Part shown: positions 35,340 through 44,880 of the stretch, piece by piece | Layout of the letters: the number at the start of each line of letters is the position of its first letter | Position numbering within the stretch: position 1 is the stretch's first letter | Origin: Mesorhizobium sp. | GTDB taxonomy: Bacteria > Pseudomonadota > Alphaproteobacteria > Rhizobiales > Rhizobiaceae | Reading direction: 5' to 3' | Length of the DNA stretch: 64,000 nucleotides | Assembly (NCBI GenBank): GCA_004020875.1 | Contig: SAPZ01000008.1 | Coordinates: 186,001-250,000 of the forward strand | The notes under the pieces: model-generated | The model's database searches: none | Told to the model about the DNA's origin: nothing | What the model saw: the letters and a program-made list of their open reading frames with translations, nothing else | Made by a program: the position numbers and the translations under genes

Positions 35340-37250
35340 ATGGACACCGGCCTGACCACGATCTCGGAAGCTGCAATCGAAAAGCACCGCGCGACCGCGC
35401 AGAGCTTCATCACCCGCATCGTGGTGCTGGAGGACCCGTCGCGCGAATCGGGCACGGCGCTCGCCGGCACCAACCGCCGCTTCGTCTCGACCGTTTCGGT
35501 CGGCTCGGTACGCCGCACGCGCGAGGTCGAGCTCTCGAAGACCGTTGCCGCGATCCATCCCGACGACCAGTTGATGACGATCCCGCAGCACACACTGCTC
35601 TACCGCGCGCGACGTGGCCTGGCGATCGCGCTCGCCATAGCGGGTGTTTTCGCCGAAGGATCCGATCTCGAAAGCCTGCAGGCGAAAAACGCGCGCGCGC
35701 CACTGGAAGGCGACGAAGCGGCCACCTTCAAGCAGCTTCTGTCGGCGTCGGCTTACGTCTCCGCTTTCAGCTTTGCCTCCTATTTGTTCCAGTTGATCGA
35801 CAGCGACGGCCAGGCGCCGAACGACATCGCCGAGCCCGACTTCCTGTTCGACACGACGCAGGACGCGGTGAAGTCGATCGTCGCCGGGCTCGACAAGGCG
35901 ATCGCCGGTTCGAAAGATGACGCCGACCTGACGACGCGGGCACGCGCCTTTGCCCGTGTCGCCATCGACGGGCTGCTGGCGCGCAAAGGCCGATTCGCCG
36001 GCATCGGCCCGTTCGAGAACGCGCATATCCGCATCGACGTCGACGATTTTACCCTCGACGGTTTCGACGTCGCGCCCGGCAAGCGCTCCAAGCCGCTGGT
36101 CATGACCTTCAAGAAGCCGGAAGAGGTCGTCGGCAACCACATCGCCAAATTTCAGTCGGTCAGGCTGGCCAAGATGCTCATGGCCTACGACTTCGAGCGC
36201 GAGCTGAATCCCTTCGTCGAGCTTGGCGGCTTCCTGTTCACCTTCATCGGCGACGGCGCGCCAGGCACCGGCAAGACGACGCTGATCCAGATGATCGCCG
36301 GCCTCGTCAACGGCTACTGCCAGGTCGCCGGCTATCCCTTCGCCTACGAGAATTTCGGCGTCGACCAGATCTCGTCCTACCAAGGCAAGTCAGGTCAGAA
36401 CTGCCGCCAGTTCATCAACAACGTGCTCAATCCACGCGTCATCGGCTTCGGCACCATTGACGACATCGACCAGGTGGCGGCGCGCCGCTCCGACGACCGC
36501 GCTTCCGCCGGTCAGCAGGAGATCACCGGCGTGCTGATGGACGCCTTCGCCGGCGCCTCGACGGTGGTGCGCGGCAATTGCTCCTTCGGCATGTTCTCCA
36601 ACTATCCCGAAAATGTCGACGACGCGCTGCGCCAGCGAGCCGGCGCGCGCTGGCTGGTCGACGGCCCGCAGACCCGCGACGACTATATCGACATCTTCGT
36701 GCTGCTCGCCGGCAAGAATCACAAGATCCCGCTGGGCGCGCATGAGCTCTATGCCGCGCAGGAAATCCAGCGTGCCGTGGCCGAAGCCTATGAGGAGCAT
36801 GAGAAGCCGCAGGAAGACGGGCTGATGAAGGTCTATGAGCGCTACATGAAGGAGAATGGCGCGCCCAAGACCATGGCCGATATCGGCACCTATCTGCACA
36901 TGATCAAGGACGCCGAGCCGCGCTTCACCGGCCGCGCCATCAAGAACGTCACCGACGCGATCAAGATGCGCGCCATGGATATCGAGCTGCCGGACGACTG
37001 GTTCGAGAAGCCGGAAGCCTTCATGCACAAGAGCTACGACGACAAGAAGGCGATGATTGAGGAACTGCGCGGACCATTTTCGATGGACATGGTCATGCAG
37101 GAGATCAACCGCTACGCCGATTCCGAATTCCGCTACTCCGACAAGTCCGACGACGCGGCGGTGGAGAAGCTGTTGCGTGACGCACGCCTGCGCGAGCGCG
37201 CGGCGCGCAAGATGGAGGAGTTGAAGAAGAAGGAGGCGTGGAATGCCTAG
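35340..37250 (+). CDS. AAA+ ATPase, core of the cluster
   Basis: A 636-residue ATPase. The N-terminal 290 residues are unlike known domains. The AAA+ module follows: Walker A GDGAPGTGKTT with K312, a Walker-B-like strand VIGFGTIDDID (367-377) with D374/D375, sensor-1 Asn in GMFSNYPENVDD, and the arginine-finger region ALRQRAGARWLVDGP. The C-terminus is a basic helix (LLRDARLRERAARKMEELKK). No membrane helix, protease or helicase domain is seen, so it should remodel a protein partner. GGAG precedes ATG 35340. Its end overlaps the next gene by eight bases, which indicates a tightly coupled pair. Confidence 0.87.
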   Translation: MDTGLTTISEAAIEKHRATAQSFITRIVVLEDPSRESGTALAGTNRRFVSTVSVGSVRRTREVELSKTVAAIHPDDQLMTIPQHTLLYRARRGLAIALAIAGVFAEGSDLESLQAKNARAPLEGDEAATFKQLLSASAYVSAFSFASYLFQLIDSDGQAPNDIAEPDFLFDTTQDAVKSIVAGLDKAIAGSKDDADLTTRARAFARVAIDGLLARKGRFAGIGPFENAHIRIDVDDFTLDGFDVAPGKRSKPLVMTFKKPEEVVGNHIAKFQSVRLAKMLMAYDFERELNPFVELGGFLFTFIGDGAPGTGKTTLIQMIAGLVNGYCQVAGYPFAYENFGVDQISSYQGKSGQNCRQFINNVLNPRVIGFGTIDDIDQVAARRSDDRASAGQQEITGVLMDAFAGASTVVRGNCSFGMFSNYPENVDDALRQRAGARWLVDGPQTRDDYIDIFVLLAGKNHKIPLGAHELYAAQEIQRAVAEAYEEHEKPQEDGLMKVYERYMKENGAPKTMADIGTYLHMIKDAEPRFTGRAIKNVTDAIKMRAMDIELPDDWFEKPEAFMHKSYDDKKAMIEELRGPFSMDMVMQEINRYADSEFRYSDKSDDAAVEKLLRDARLRERAARKMEELKKKEAWNA

Positions 37251-38580
37251 CGCCCCGCCGATAGTGGCAGGCTCACCGGCCGCCGCCAAAAAGCCTGACC
37301 TCCTGCGCGACAACGAGCTGATCTACGGCAGGCTGCTCGCCGTCGACGAGCCGCATCTCATCGAGCGCTACAACAAGGCTCTTGCCGCGTTCGGCCTCGA
37401 GCCGACCAAGCTTAAGAGCTTCCAGATCGACCGCACCGGCTTCTCGCCCGAGATCGCCGAGGAGTGCGGCGACTACGACTATCTCGACCCCAACGAGGTC
37501 AACCGCCGCTTCATCATCCTGACGCCGTCGCAGATCGACCTGCCGGTGGTCCACACCGCCTTCTCCAATACCTCGCAGCTGATGTTCGAGTTCATGTCGA
37601 AGAACCAGCGCGCCATCGACGCGCTGACCATCAAGGACGTCATCTACGGGGAGATCGAGGACTCCGTTCCCAAGGTCAACGACATCGAGGACCTGCTGTC
37701 GATCAACCAGGTCGAGTTCAAGGTGCTGTCGGCCGAAGACGTGCTGGGCAAGGCGGCCGAGCTTGGCAAGCTGGTCGACCGGCTGAAGCAGGAGCCCGAT
37801 GCCTGGCGCGACAACGACATGCTGCAGCGCATGGTCGATCTAGCCAAGGTCTGCGGCGACATCCGCGAGAACGCCCTGGTGCCGGACCAGGTGATCTTCC
37901 GCCACAATGCCTACTGGACCAGCCATTTCGGCGGTCTCTATGTCTTCGTCGACCCCGATATGACGACGGTGATCTGCGACCCGGCTGCTCCCGGCTTCCG
38001 CCGCTCGCGCCCCTGGCAGGTGAGTTACCTGTCGATAAACGACGCCGACAAGGTGTTCCGCTTCCTCGCCGCCACCGGCCGTCTCGACCTGCCGCGCGCT
38101 TCCTGGATCGAGGCTTCCGGCTATCTCGAGCACCGCGCCGAGATGGTCGTGCGCGCGCTCATCCGAGACGCCGAACCCAGCCGCAACCTCACCGACGTCG
38201 ACAAGGTCTGGCTGCAGACCTGGATTCAGCGCAATGCCGACCTGATCGCCAGCGACGGCAACTTTCCCTTCCTCAATGGCGCCAAGCGCGAGATCGCCCA
38301 GTTCGGCCATCTAAAGATCGAGGATGTGTCGCCGCGCCAGCGTTTTTTGGTCGTGCGCGCCAAGCCTGAACACCCCGACGCCTGGCTGACCAACCAGTTG
38401 ATCTCGGACTTCGTGCCTCAGGACTTCGTATCGCGTTACGTCTTCAACAAGCCGGGCTTCTACAAGGACTATGACGGCTTCAGCGACGCCTGGCGAAGCC
38501 ATGTTGTGGACGTTCTGAAAACCACATATTTGAAGGACAAGGTGGCGTTTCGCGCGCGCCTTTACGGTTTGACTGACTAG
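37243..38580 (+). CDS. Uncharacterised protein overlapping the AAA+ gene (probably DUF6638 type)
   Basis: A 445-residue soluble protein whose ATG lies inside the AAA+ gene behind a strong AAGGAGG. Notable conserved-looking blocks are NELIYGRLLAVDEPHLIERY (near 22), DRTGFSPEIAEECGDYDYLD (near 66), FIILTPSQIDLPVVHTAFSN and SLVRDAEP-like helices in the second half. From memory these resemble the Pfam DUF6638 group, which I cannot verify. No signal, membrane or enzymatic motif is visible. Translational coupling makes it the closest candidate partner or substrate adaptor of the ATPase. Confidence 0.75.
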   Translation: MPSAPPIVAGSPAAAKKPDLLRDNELIYGRLLAVDEPHLIERYNKALAAFGLEPTKLKSFQIDRTGFSPEIAEECGDYDYLDPNEVNRRFIILTPSQIDLPVVHTAFSNTSQLMFEFMSKNQRAIDALTIKDVIYGEIEDSVPKVNDIEDLLSINQVEFKVLSAEDVLGKAAELGKLVDRLKQEPDAWRDNDMLQRMVDLAKVCGDIRENALVPDQVIFRHNAYWTSHFGGLYVFVDPDMTTVICDPAAPGFRRSRPWQVSYLSINDADKVFRFLAATGRLDLPRASWIEASGYLEHRAEMVVRALIRDAEPSRNLTDVDKVWLQTWIQRNADLIASDGNFPFLNGAKREIAQFGHLKIEDVSPRQRFLVVRAKPEHPDAWLTNQLISDFVPQDFVSRYVFNKPGFYKDYDGFSDAWRSHVVDVLKTTYLKDKVAFRARLYGLTD

Positions 38581-38782
38581 AGCATGATCCCGAAAAGTGG
38601 GAACCGGTTTTCGGAGGAAGATCATGCTCCAACAAAGAGTTAGATCAGGATGACGTTCCAACGAAACGTCGTCCTGATCTAGGGCAATTCCAAGGAAAGT
38701 GTGGGCGGTTTTCCGCCCGGAATTGCGCCAAAACAAAGGGTTAGGGCAGATCGCCGTTTCCCTTGAAACGGTGAGCTGCTCT
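38581..38782. repeat. Mosaic of four nested palindromes
   Basis: Four hairpins follow one another. First, AGCATGATC (38581-38589) with GATCATGCT (38620-38628), enclosing CCGAAAA/TTTTCGG. Second, AGATCAGGA-t-GACGTT (38642-38657) with AACGTC-g-TCCTGATCT (38665-38680). Third, GCAATTCC (38684-38691) with GGAATTGC (38719-38726), enclosing GGGCGG/CCGCCC. Fourth, 38743-38760 with 38765-38782, about 14 of 18 paired. Segments recur at 24913-25013 and 46254-46280. This is a rhizobial-type intergenic repeat family that could terminate or process the cluster transcript. Confidence 0.7.
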
Positions 38783-38799
38783 AAGGGGGTACCACAGCC

Positions 38800-39924
38800 A
38801 TGCTCGACCCGATCGTGAACTTCTTCACCCAGATATTCCAGTGGATCGGCCGCGGCATCGGCTTCGTCATCGGCGTCGTCCTGTGGCCGTTCATGTGGGT
38901 CGGCCGCTGGTACGGCCAGCGCGGCTGGATCCTGAAGGCCGTGGTCGGCCTTGCCCTCCTGGTTCTGATCGGCCTCTACGCGAATTTCTTCTACGCCACG
39001 CAGTGGTGGAATAATTTCAACCCGAACTATCCAGACGCCTACACGTTCGAGAAACGCAACGTTTCTGCCGGCGAGCAGGTTTCCGCCGGCGCCGGGACCG
39101 ACACGGCGAAAACCTGTGGCAACTCGGCGATCGCCCAGGTTGCCGCCGATCTGACGGATTTCAACGTCAATCAGAATGCCTGGATCTCGTCGATGATCCT
39201 CTACAGGCTCGGCCTGTTCGGCATCGACTGGGACAACACGCCCTGGATGGACAACAAGGCGTCCTTCCAGCGCGGCATCAACCAGGCGGTGCGGCGCACC
39301 GCGACCGAGCTGGCCGACAATCTCGGCCGCGTGCGCACGACTTCGCAGATCGATGCCGACCTCCAGGATGCGCGCGGCAATCTGCAGTTCGACGAGTATA
39401 CCTGGTATTTCGGGCTGAACCCGTTCGGCCCCAAGACGCCGACGCCTAGCTATTATCGCGACGCGGTGCGCAAGCTGCGTTCCTTCAATGCGCGTCTCGC
39501 CACCTGCCAGGCGACCTTCGACGCGCGCGCCGACAATCTCAAGCAATATATCGACCGCATCGCCTCGGATATCGGCTCGACCTCGGCAATTCTCAAGGAA
39601 CGCGCCGAAAACCACAACAATGGTTGGTTCGATACCCGCGCCGACGACCGCTTCTGGTTCGCCTATGGCCAGCTCTACGCCTATTACGGCCTCATGAAGG
39701 GTGCCCAGGCCGACTTCGAGGGCGTGCTCAAGGAAAAGCACCTGCAGAATCTCTGGGACACGATGGACCAGCAGTTCGTCTCGGCGCTGCGCATCCAGCC
39801 TTTCATCATAGCCAATGGCCGCGAGGATGGCTGGCTGCTGCCGACGCATCTGACGACGATGGGCTTCTACATCCTGCGCGTGCGCTCCAACATGGTCGAG
39901 ATCAGCAACGTTCTGACCCAATAG
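38800..39924 (+). CDS. DUF2333 membrane-anchored protein
   Basis: A 374-residue protein with two N-terminal hydrophobic helices (about 20-36 and 47-65) and a large polar C-terminal domain, probably periplasmic. The region after the second helix (FYATQWWNNFNPNYPDAYTF) and the downstream NNGWFDTRADDRFWFAYGQL block are typical of DUF2333, a family of unknown function. Three cysteines are spread over the soluble domain. ATG 38800 has GGGGG about 12 bases upstream. It is the fifth gene on this strand after the AAA+ set but is separated by the palindromic repeat, so it may have its own transcript level. Confidence 0.85.
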   Translation: MLDPIVNFFTQIFQWIGRGIGFVIGVVLWPFMWVGRWYGQRGWILKAVVGLALLVLIGLYANFFYATQWWNNFNPNYPDAYTFEKRNVSAGEQVSAGAGTDTAKTCGNSAIAQVAADLTDFNVNQNAWISSMILYRLGLFGIDWDNTPWMDNKASFQRGINQAVRRTATELADNLGRVRTTSQIDADLQDARGNLQFDEYTWYFGLNPFGPKTPTPSYYRDAVRKLRSFNARLATCQATFDARADNLKQYIDRIASDIGSTSAILKERAENHNNGWFDTRADDRFWFAYGQLYAYYGLMKGAQADFEGVLKEKHLQNLWDTMDQQFVSALRIQPFIIANGREDGWLLPTHLTTMGFYILRVRSNMVEISNVLTQ

Positions 39925-40242
39925 CCCGGCTGTCAGCGGTCAGGGGAGATGGCGGATTTGCGCCTTCGCCCCTGTCGCTTTTCGCGCATTAGGCGGCTGT
40001 TTTGAGACGGCGAAACGGCCCCCGCTCTGGCTTCTATACGGCCCAATGACCGGGGCCAAAAAGACTACCTTGAAGAGGCCCGGCGACGGAACACTCTTTC
40101 TTAACAGGAAACATTGTTGCATGGAAGTTGACGCCGCGCCAACGACATGGTTAGAACATGCCCTTGCGTCCGGGCGGCGTTTCGACCATGCACGAATGAT
40201 CGAACCCCTCCCCTCCACCGCCTACTCCAGAGGAAAGCCGTC
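39925..40242. other. Intergenic region upstream of fhs
   Basis: No gene supported; frames from 40046 and 40147 that lead into fhs lack protein-like sequence. GGCCCAATGACCGGGGCC at 40040-40057 is an imperfect inverted repeat and could belong to a 5' leader. I could not match it to a known riboswitch. AGAGGAAA just before 40243 is the fhs ribosome site. Confidence 0.4.
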
Positions 40243-41922
40243 ATGGCCGAAGTGAAGTCCGACATCGAGATTGCGCGCGCCGCCAGGAAAAAACCGATCC
40301 AGGAGATCGGCGCCAAAATCGGCATCCCGACCGAGCATCTGCTGCCCTATGGTCACGACAAGGCCAAAGTGTCTGCCGAGTTCATCAAGTCGGTGAAGGG
40401 CAACAAGGACGGCAAGCTGATCCTGGTCACCGCCATTAACCCGACGCCTGCCGGCGAAGGCAAGACGACCACCACAGTCGGCCTCGGCGACGGCCTGAAC
40501 CGCATCGGCAAGAAGGCGATCGTCTGCATCCGCGAGGCCTCGCTCGGCCCGAATTTCGGCGTCAAGGGCGGCGCCGCGGGTGGCGGCCTTGCCCAGGTGG
40601 TGCCGATGGAGGACATGAACCTCCACTTCACCGGCGACTTCCACGCCATCACCACCGCGCACAATTTGCTGTCGGCGCTGATCGACAATCACATCTACTG
40701 GGGCAACGAGCTCGGCATCGACATCCGCCGCGTCGCCTGGCGCCGCGTCATGGACATGAACGACCGCGCGCTGCGCGAGATCATCTGCTCGCTGGGGGGC
40801 GTCGCCAACGGCTATCCGCGTGAAGCCGGGTTCGACATCACCGTCGCCTCGGAAGTGATGGCGATCCTGTGCCTCGCCACCGATCTCAAGGATCTCGAGA
40901 AGCGCCTCGGCGACATCATCGTCGCCTACCGCCGCGACAAGTCGCCGGTCTATGCCCGCGACCTCAAGGCCGACGGTGCCATGGCGGTTCTGCTCAAGGA
41001 CGCCATGCAGCCCAACCTGGTGCAGACGCTGGAGAACAACCCGGCCTTCGTCCATGGCGGGCCGTTCGCCAACATCGCGCATGGCTGCAACTCGGTCGTC
41101 GCCACCACGACCGCGCTGAAGCTGGCCGACTATGTCGTCACCGAAGCCGGCTTCGGCGCCGATCTCGGCGCGGAAAAGTTCTTCGACATCAAGTGCCGCA
41201 AGGCCGGGCTGAAGCCCTCGGCGGCGGTGATCGTCGCGACCGTACGGGCCATGAAGATGAATGGCGGCGTCAAGAAGGAAGACCTCGGCAAGGAAAACAT
41301 CGAAGCGGTCAAGAAGGGCTGCGCCAATCTCGGCCGCCACATTGAGAACGTGAAGCAGTTCGGTGTGCCGGCGGTGGTCGCGATCAACCACTTCACCACC
41401 GACACCGAAGCCGAGATCCAGGCGATGAAAGACTTCGTCAAGGCGCAGGGCGCCGAGGCGATCCTGTGCAAGCACTGGGCGCAAGGCTCGGCCGGCATCG
41501 AGGACCTCGCCCGGAAGGTCGTAGAAATAGCCGAGTCCGGCGCCTCCCAGTTCTCGCCGCTCTATCCCGACGAGATGCCGCTGTTCGAGAAGGTCAACAC
41601 CATCGTCAAGCGCATCTATCGTGGAGACGAGGCGATCGCCGACAAGTCGATCCGCGACCAGTTGCATGCCTGGGAACAGGCCGGCTACGGCAACCTGCCG
41701 GTCTGCATGGCCAAGACCCAGTACTCCTTCTCGACCGACCCGAACCTGCGCGGCGCGCCGACCGGCCACACTGTGCCGGTGCGCGAGGTCAGACTCTCGG
41801 CCGGCGCCGGCTTCGTCGTCATCATCTGCGGCGAGGTCATGACCATGCCCGGCCTGCCCAAGGCGCCGTCCTCGGAAAAGATCTTTCTCAACGAGCAGGG
41901 TCAGATCGAGGGCCTGTTCTAA
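40243..41922 (+). CDS. fhs: Formate-tetrahydrofolate ligase
   Basis: A 559-residue enzyme that makes 10-formyl-tetrahydrofolate from formate, THF and ATP. The P-loop [10 protein letters not shown] (67-76) and the downstream [16 protein letters not shown] (near 97-113), [11 protein letters not shown] and [11 protein letters not shown] blocks are characteristic. Length and composition are normal. ATG 40243 has AGAGGAAA nine bases upstream and starts [14 protein letters not shown]. It is monocistronic with a good terminator right after it. It links to one-carbon metabolism, for example formate use or purine synthesis. Confidence 0.96.
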   Translation: MAEVKSDIEIARAARKKPIQEIGAKIGIPTEHLLPYGHDKAKVSAEFIKSVKGNKDGKLILVTAINPTPAGEGKTTTTVGLGDGLNRIGKKAIVCIREASLGPNFGVKGGAAGGGLAQVVPMEDMNLHFTGDFHAITTAHNLLSALIDNHIYWGNELGIDIRRVAWRRVMDMNDRALREIICSLGGVANGYPREAGFDITVASEVMAILCLATDLKDLEKRLGDIIVAYRRDKSPVYARDLKADGAMAVLLKDAMQPNLVQTLENNPAFVHGGPFANIAHGCNSVVATTTALKLADYVVTEAGFGADLGAEKFFDIKCRKAGLKPSAAVIVATVRAMKMNGGVKKEDLGKENIEAVKKGCANLGRHIENVKQFGVPAVVAINHFTTDTEAEIQAMKDFVKAQGAEAILCKHWAQGSAGIEDLARKVVEIAESGASQFSPLYPDEMPLFEKVNTIVKRIYRGDEAIADKSIRDQLHAWEQAGYGNLPVCMAKTQYSFSTDPNLRGAPTGHTVPVREVRLSAGAGFVVIICGEVMTMPGLPKAPSSEKIFLNEQGQIEGLF

Positions 41923-41946
41923 GCCTTCTTCGAACCGAGAACGACC

Positions 41947-41977
41947 AAGGGCGCCGGCTCACCGCGGCGCCCTTTTT
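41947..41977 (+). terminator. Intrinsic terminator of fhs
   Basis: AAGGGCGCCG (41947-41956) pairs perfectly with CGGCGCCCTT (41965-41974) across an eight-base loop and is followed by TTT, giving five Ts in a row. It lies 24 bases after the stop and could also serve the convergent isochorismatase-fold gene. Confidence 0.8.
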
Positions 41978-41987
41978 GCTTGCCTGG

Positions 41988-42629
41988 CTAGGCGGCGTTC
42001 CGCTTCAGCGCCCGCTGGTTCGATGCGTAGATCGTGTCGCGTTCGGGCAGCTTCCCGGTCTTCAGGCAATCGATCCATTCGGCGGTCTTCAGCACCGCGG
42101 CGAAGCGCGACTGCAGAACGACGCTCACCACGCGATGGATGTCCTCCGCCGAGGCATAGCCGGCGCTGTTGGCATAGGGCACCGAGCCGCTGGCATCCGA
42201 AAGGAATTCGACGGCAAAGCCCATATGCACGGCGTGGATGATGGTCGACAGATCGCAATTGTGGGTCATGTAGCCGACCACCGCGATCGTATTGATGGCA
42301 TTGACGCGCAGCCAGGCCTCCAGATCCGTGCCGGTGAAGGCCGACGGCAGCGTCTTTTCGACATAGTGGTCGCGTGCGCGCCTGGCTATCTCAGGATGCA
42401 GCTCGCCCCCATGGCTGCCCTTCGCGAAGATCGGCGAGGTCTCGGGCGCCATCTGCTTTACGACCACGACCTTGATGCCGGCCGCCGCGGCCGCGTCCAT
42501 GGCGCGCGCCACATTGGTGACGCTGTCGGCGAAGGGCGGATGCTGGATGGCTAAATTGCCGCCGTTGTAGTCGTTCTGGACATCGACGACGACAAGCGCG
42601 CGGCGCGGCTGGGTGGCTGGTGCAGACAT
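41988..42629 (-). CDS. Isochorismatase-fold cysteine hydrolase
   Basis: A 213-residue hydrolase with the complete Asp-Lys-Cys triad of this superfamily: D16 in VVVDVQND, K92 in VEKTLPSAF, and C125 in GYMTHNCDLST, preceded by the usual cis-peptide segment. The members act on amides such as nicotinamide, N-carbamoyl sarcosine or isochorismate; the substrate is unknown. ATG 42629 has AAGGAAAA ten bases upstream. It is divergent from a DJ-1/AraC regulator, the standard arrangement for control by that regulator. Confidence 0.9.
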   Translation of the reverse strand: MSAPATQPRRALVVVDVQNDYNGGNLAIQHPPFADSVTNVARAMDAAAAAGIKVVVVKQMAPETSPIFAKGSHGGELHPEIARRARDHYVEKTLPSAFTGTDLEAWLRVNAINTIAVVGYMTHNCDLSTIIHAVHMGFAVEFLSDASGSVPYANSAGYASAEDIHRVVSVVLQSRFAAVLKTAEWIDCLKTGKLPERDTIYASNQRALKRNAA

Positions 42630-42745
42630 GGCGGTTTTCCTTTCGACCGGGTTGATGGCGCAAAAGCTAGGCCGATCTTCTCGGTCGAGAAAGTGGCCCG
42701 ATTGACATCGTTCGAAAGAATTGGGACATTCGTCAACCAACGCAA

Positions 42746-43744
42746 ATGACGCCTGTCATGAAGAACCCGATCATCGCCGTTGTCGCCTTTGACGGCATCA
42801 GTCCGTTCCACCTCTCCGTGCCTTGCCTGGTGTTCGGCGCCGACCGTACCAAGCTCGGCCTGCCGCGCTTCGACTTCCGCGTCTGCGCGATGGAGGAAGG
42901 GCCCATTCATACCGACGCTGGGCTCAGTATCGTCGTGCCGCATGATCTTTCAGCGCTCGACGAGGCGGACATCGTCATCATCCCGAGTTGGAAGGATCTC
43001 GAGGCCCCGCTGCCCGCGCCGTTCAAGGAGGCGCTGCTGCGCGCGCATCGGCGCGGCGTGCTGATCGTGGGTCTGTGCCTCGGCACCTTCGCCATTGCGG
43101 GCGCCGGATTGCTGGCCGGGCGCGAGGCAACCACCCACTGGGCCTATACGGGCCAGTTGCAGAAGCTTCATCCCGACATCACGATCGACGCGGACGTGCT
43201 CTATGTCGACGATGGCGACATCATCACCTCCGCCGGCGTCGCCGCCGGGCTCGACTGCTGCCTGCACATCGTGCGCGCCCGCTATGGCGCGGAGGCTGCG
43301 CTGCGGCTTGCCCGTCACGTCGTCCTCTCGCCGCACCGGCAGGGCGGCCAGGCGCAGTACATCGAGCGCCCGCTTGCGCCGACGCCGAAGGCGGACCGCT
43401 TCGCCAAGGCTCTCGATGAGGTGCGGGCATCGCTCGGCGAAGCCCACAGCCTGGACAGTGTCGCCGAAGCGGCAGGCCTTACCCGCCGCACCTTCACGCG
43501 CCGTTTCCAGAAAACCACTGGAACCAGTTTCGGCGACTGGCTCGCGGACCAGCGCGTGGCGCTGGCGCAAAGGCTGCTGGAGCAGACGGACAATTCGATG
43601 GACATGGTGGCCTTCGAAGCCGGCTTCGGCAGCGCCACCTCGCTGCGCCAGCATTTTGCGGCGCGCCTTAAGACCTCGCCGAAGCAGTACCGGCGCGAGT
43701 TTTCGAGAAACACCCAGACGCCAGGCGGACTCAGCCTCTTGTAA
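42746..43744 (+). CDS. AraC-family regulator with DJ-1/PfpI (GATase1-like) domain
   Basis: A 332-residue regulator of the FtrA/GlxA type. The N-terminal DJ-1/PfpI-like domain (about 8-175) has the nucleophile elbow [11 protein letters not shown] with C111, here probably a ligand-sensing fold. The C-terminal double helix-turn-helix of AraC (about 228-325) shows [18 protein letters not shown] and [18 protein letters not shown]. Neither ATG 42746 nor ATG 42758 has a clear ribosome site. It presumably regulates the divergent isochorismatase-fold gene from the 116-base gap. Its end overlaps the converging acetyltransferase pseudogene by 14 bases. Confidence 0.9.
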   Translation: MTPVMKNPIIAVVAFDGISPFHLSVPCLVFGADRTKLGLPRFDFRVCAMEEGPIHTDAGLSIVVPHDLSALDEADIVIIPSWKDLEAPLPAPFKEALLRAHRRGVLIVGLCLGTFAIAGAGLLAGREATTHWAYTGQLQKLHPDITIDADVLYVDDGDIITSAGVAAGLDCCLHIVRARYGAEAALRLARHVVLSPHRQGGQAQYIERPLAPTPKADRFAKALDEVRASLGEAHSLDSVAEAAGLTRRTFTRRFQKTTGTSFGDWLADQRVALAQRLLEQTDNSMDMVAFEAGFGSATSLRQHFAARLKTSPKQYRREFSRNTQTPGGLSLL

Positions 43745-44287
43745 CGACCCGTGCCGGGTTGCCGACGACGTTCGCATTGGCCGGCACGTCACGGGTCACC
43801 ACCGCGCCGGCGCCGACGATGGCGCCCTCGTCTATGCTGACGCCGGCGAGGATCACCGTGCTGCCGCCGATCCAGGCGTTGTCACCGATCGTCACCGGTT
43901 TTGCGATCTCCAGCCAGCCAGCCGTCCAGTGGCTTCGCGATGATGTTCGGCGCAGTAGATCTGCACATTGGGGCCAAGCAGCGTGCCCTCGCCGATGCGC
44001 ACTGGCGCGGTGTCGAGGATGGTGCAGCCGGCGTTAAGGAAGGCGCCGTCGCCGAGAAACAAATTGAAGCCATAGTCGCAATGGAACGGCGCCTCGATGC
44101 GCGCGCCCTCGGCCACGCCGTCGAGCAGCGCCCGCAAGGCCGGAGCGATGTTGCCGCGCTGCCGGGGCGGCAGGCTGTTGTGCTCGAACACCGCATCGCG
44201 CGCGGTGACGCGCAAGTCCTCCAGCTCATCGTCGATGCAGGTGTACCATTCTCCCGCTGCCATCTTCATGCGCTCGCTTGCCGCCAT
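43731..44287 (-). pseudogene. Maltose/galactoside O-acetyltransferase, frameshifted
   Basis: The gene would encode a left-handed beta-helix (hexapeptide) acetyltransferase of the Maa/LacA/NodL type. The 5' part from ATG 44287 (GGAGG upstream) reads KMAAGEWYTCIDDELE through [20 protein letters not shown] and [11 protein letters not shown], and then runs to a stop at 43892. A second frame carries the rest: [20 protein letters not shown] to [17 protein letters not shown], ending at 43731. The break lies at a triple tetranucleotide (AGCC on the plus strand) at 43912-43923; the total 557 bases equals one base too few or two too many. Either a true mutation or a sequencing error. Confidence 0.75.
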
Positions 44288-44418
44288 GGCGACACCTCCA
44301 GATCTGTCTGCTGCAAAGCCTAATCCATTCTCGGACAAAAGCCCGTGGCCAAACGCCCGGCCCATGCTAGCCTGCCTTGCTGGAACCGTGCGAGGTTCCG
44401 ATTTTGAGGGGGTCGATC

Positions 44419-44880
44419 ATGCTTTACCTGCTTGCACTGCTGATAGGCGTCATTGCCGGGCTGCGCGCCATGACCGCGCCCGCCGCCGTCGCTTGGGGTT
44501 CTTATCTCGGCTTGCTGCCGGTCACCGGCACCTGGGCGAGCTTCATGGGCCACTGGATCGCCGTCGGCATCTTCACCATCCTGGCGATCGTCGAGTTGAT
44601 CACCGACCAGCTGCCGTCGACGCCGAGCAGAAAGGTGCCGCAGCAGTTCGGCGCCCGTGTAATCCTAGGCGCCTTCGCCGGCGCGGTGATCGGCGCCACC
44701 GCTGGGGCCACCATCGGCGGCCTTATCGCCGGCGCGATCGGCGCGGTGATCGGCACGCTGGGCGGCGCGGAAGCGCGTGCCCGACTGGCAGCGGTTTTCG
44801 GCAAGGATCCGCCCGCCGCCTTCATCGAGGACGCGGTGGCCATCATCGGCGGACTGCTGATCGTGGCGGCGGTCGCATGA
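44419..44880 (+). CDS. DUF4126 membrane protein
   Basis: A 153-residue inner-membrane protein with hydrophobic segments near 1-22, 40-62, 80-115 (a Gly/Ala-rich stretch AVIGATAGATIGGLIAGAIG) and 137-152. The sequence GLRAMTAPAAVAWGSYLG and the VELITDQLPSTPSRK loop are typical of DUF4126. Function unknown. ATG 44419 has GAGGGGG upstream. Its stop overlaps the start of the flavin oxidoreductase (ATGA at 44877), a strong sign of co-expression. Confidence 0.85.
   Translation: MLYLLALLIGVIAGLRAMTAPAAVAWGSYLGLLPVTGTWASFMGHWIAVGIFTILAIVELITDQLPSTPSRKVPQQFGARVILGAFAGAVIGATAGATIGGLIAGAIGAVIGTLGGAEARARLAAVFGKDPPAAFIEDAVAIIGGLLIVAAVA

Noticed and set aside
39925-40242. Folate-type riboswitch upstream of fhs
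   Set aside because: There is a short inverted repeat, but I could not recognise any conserved riboswitch core; a covariance-model search would be decisive.
43912-43923. Phase-variation tract in the acetyltransferase gene
   Set aside because: Only three repeat units are present, too few for efficient slippage; mutation or sequencing error is more likely.
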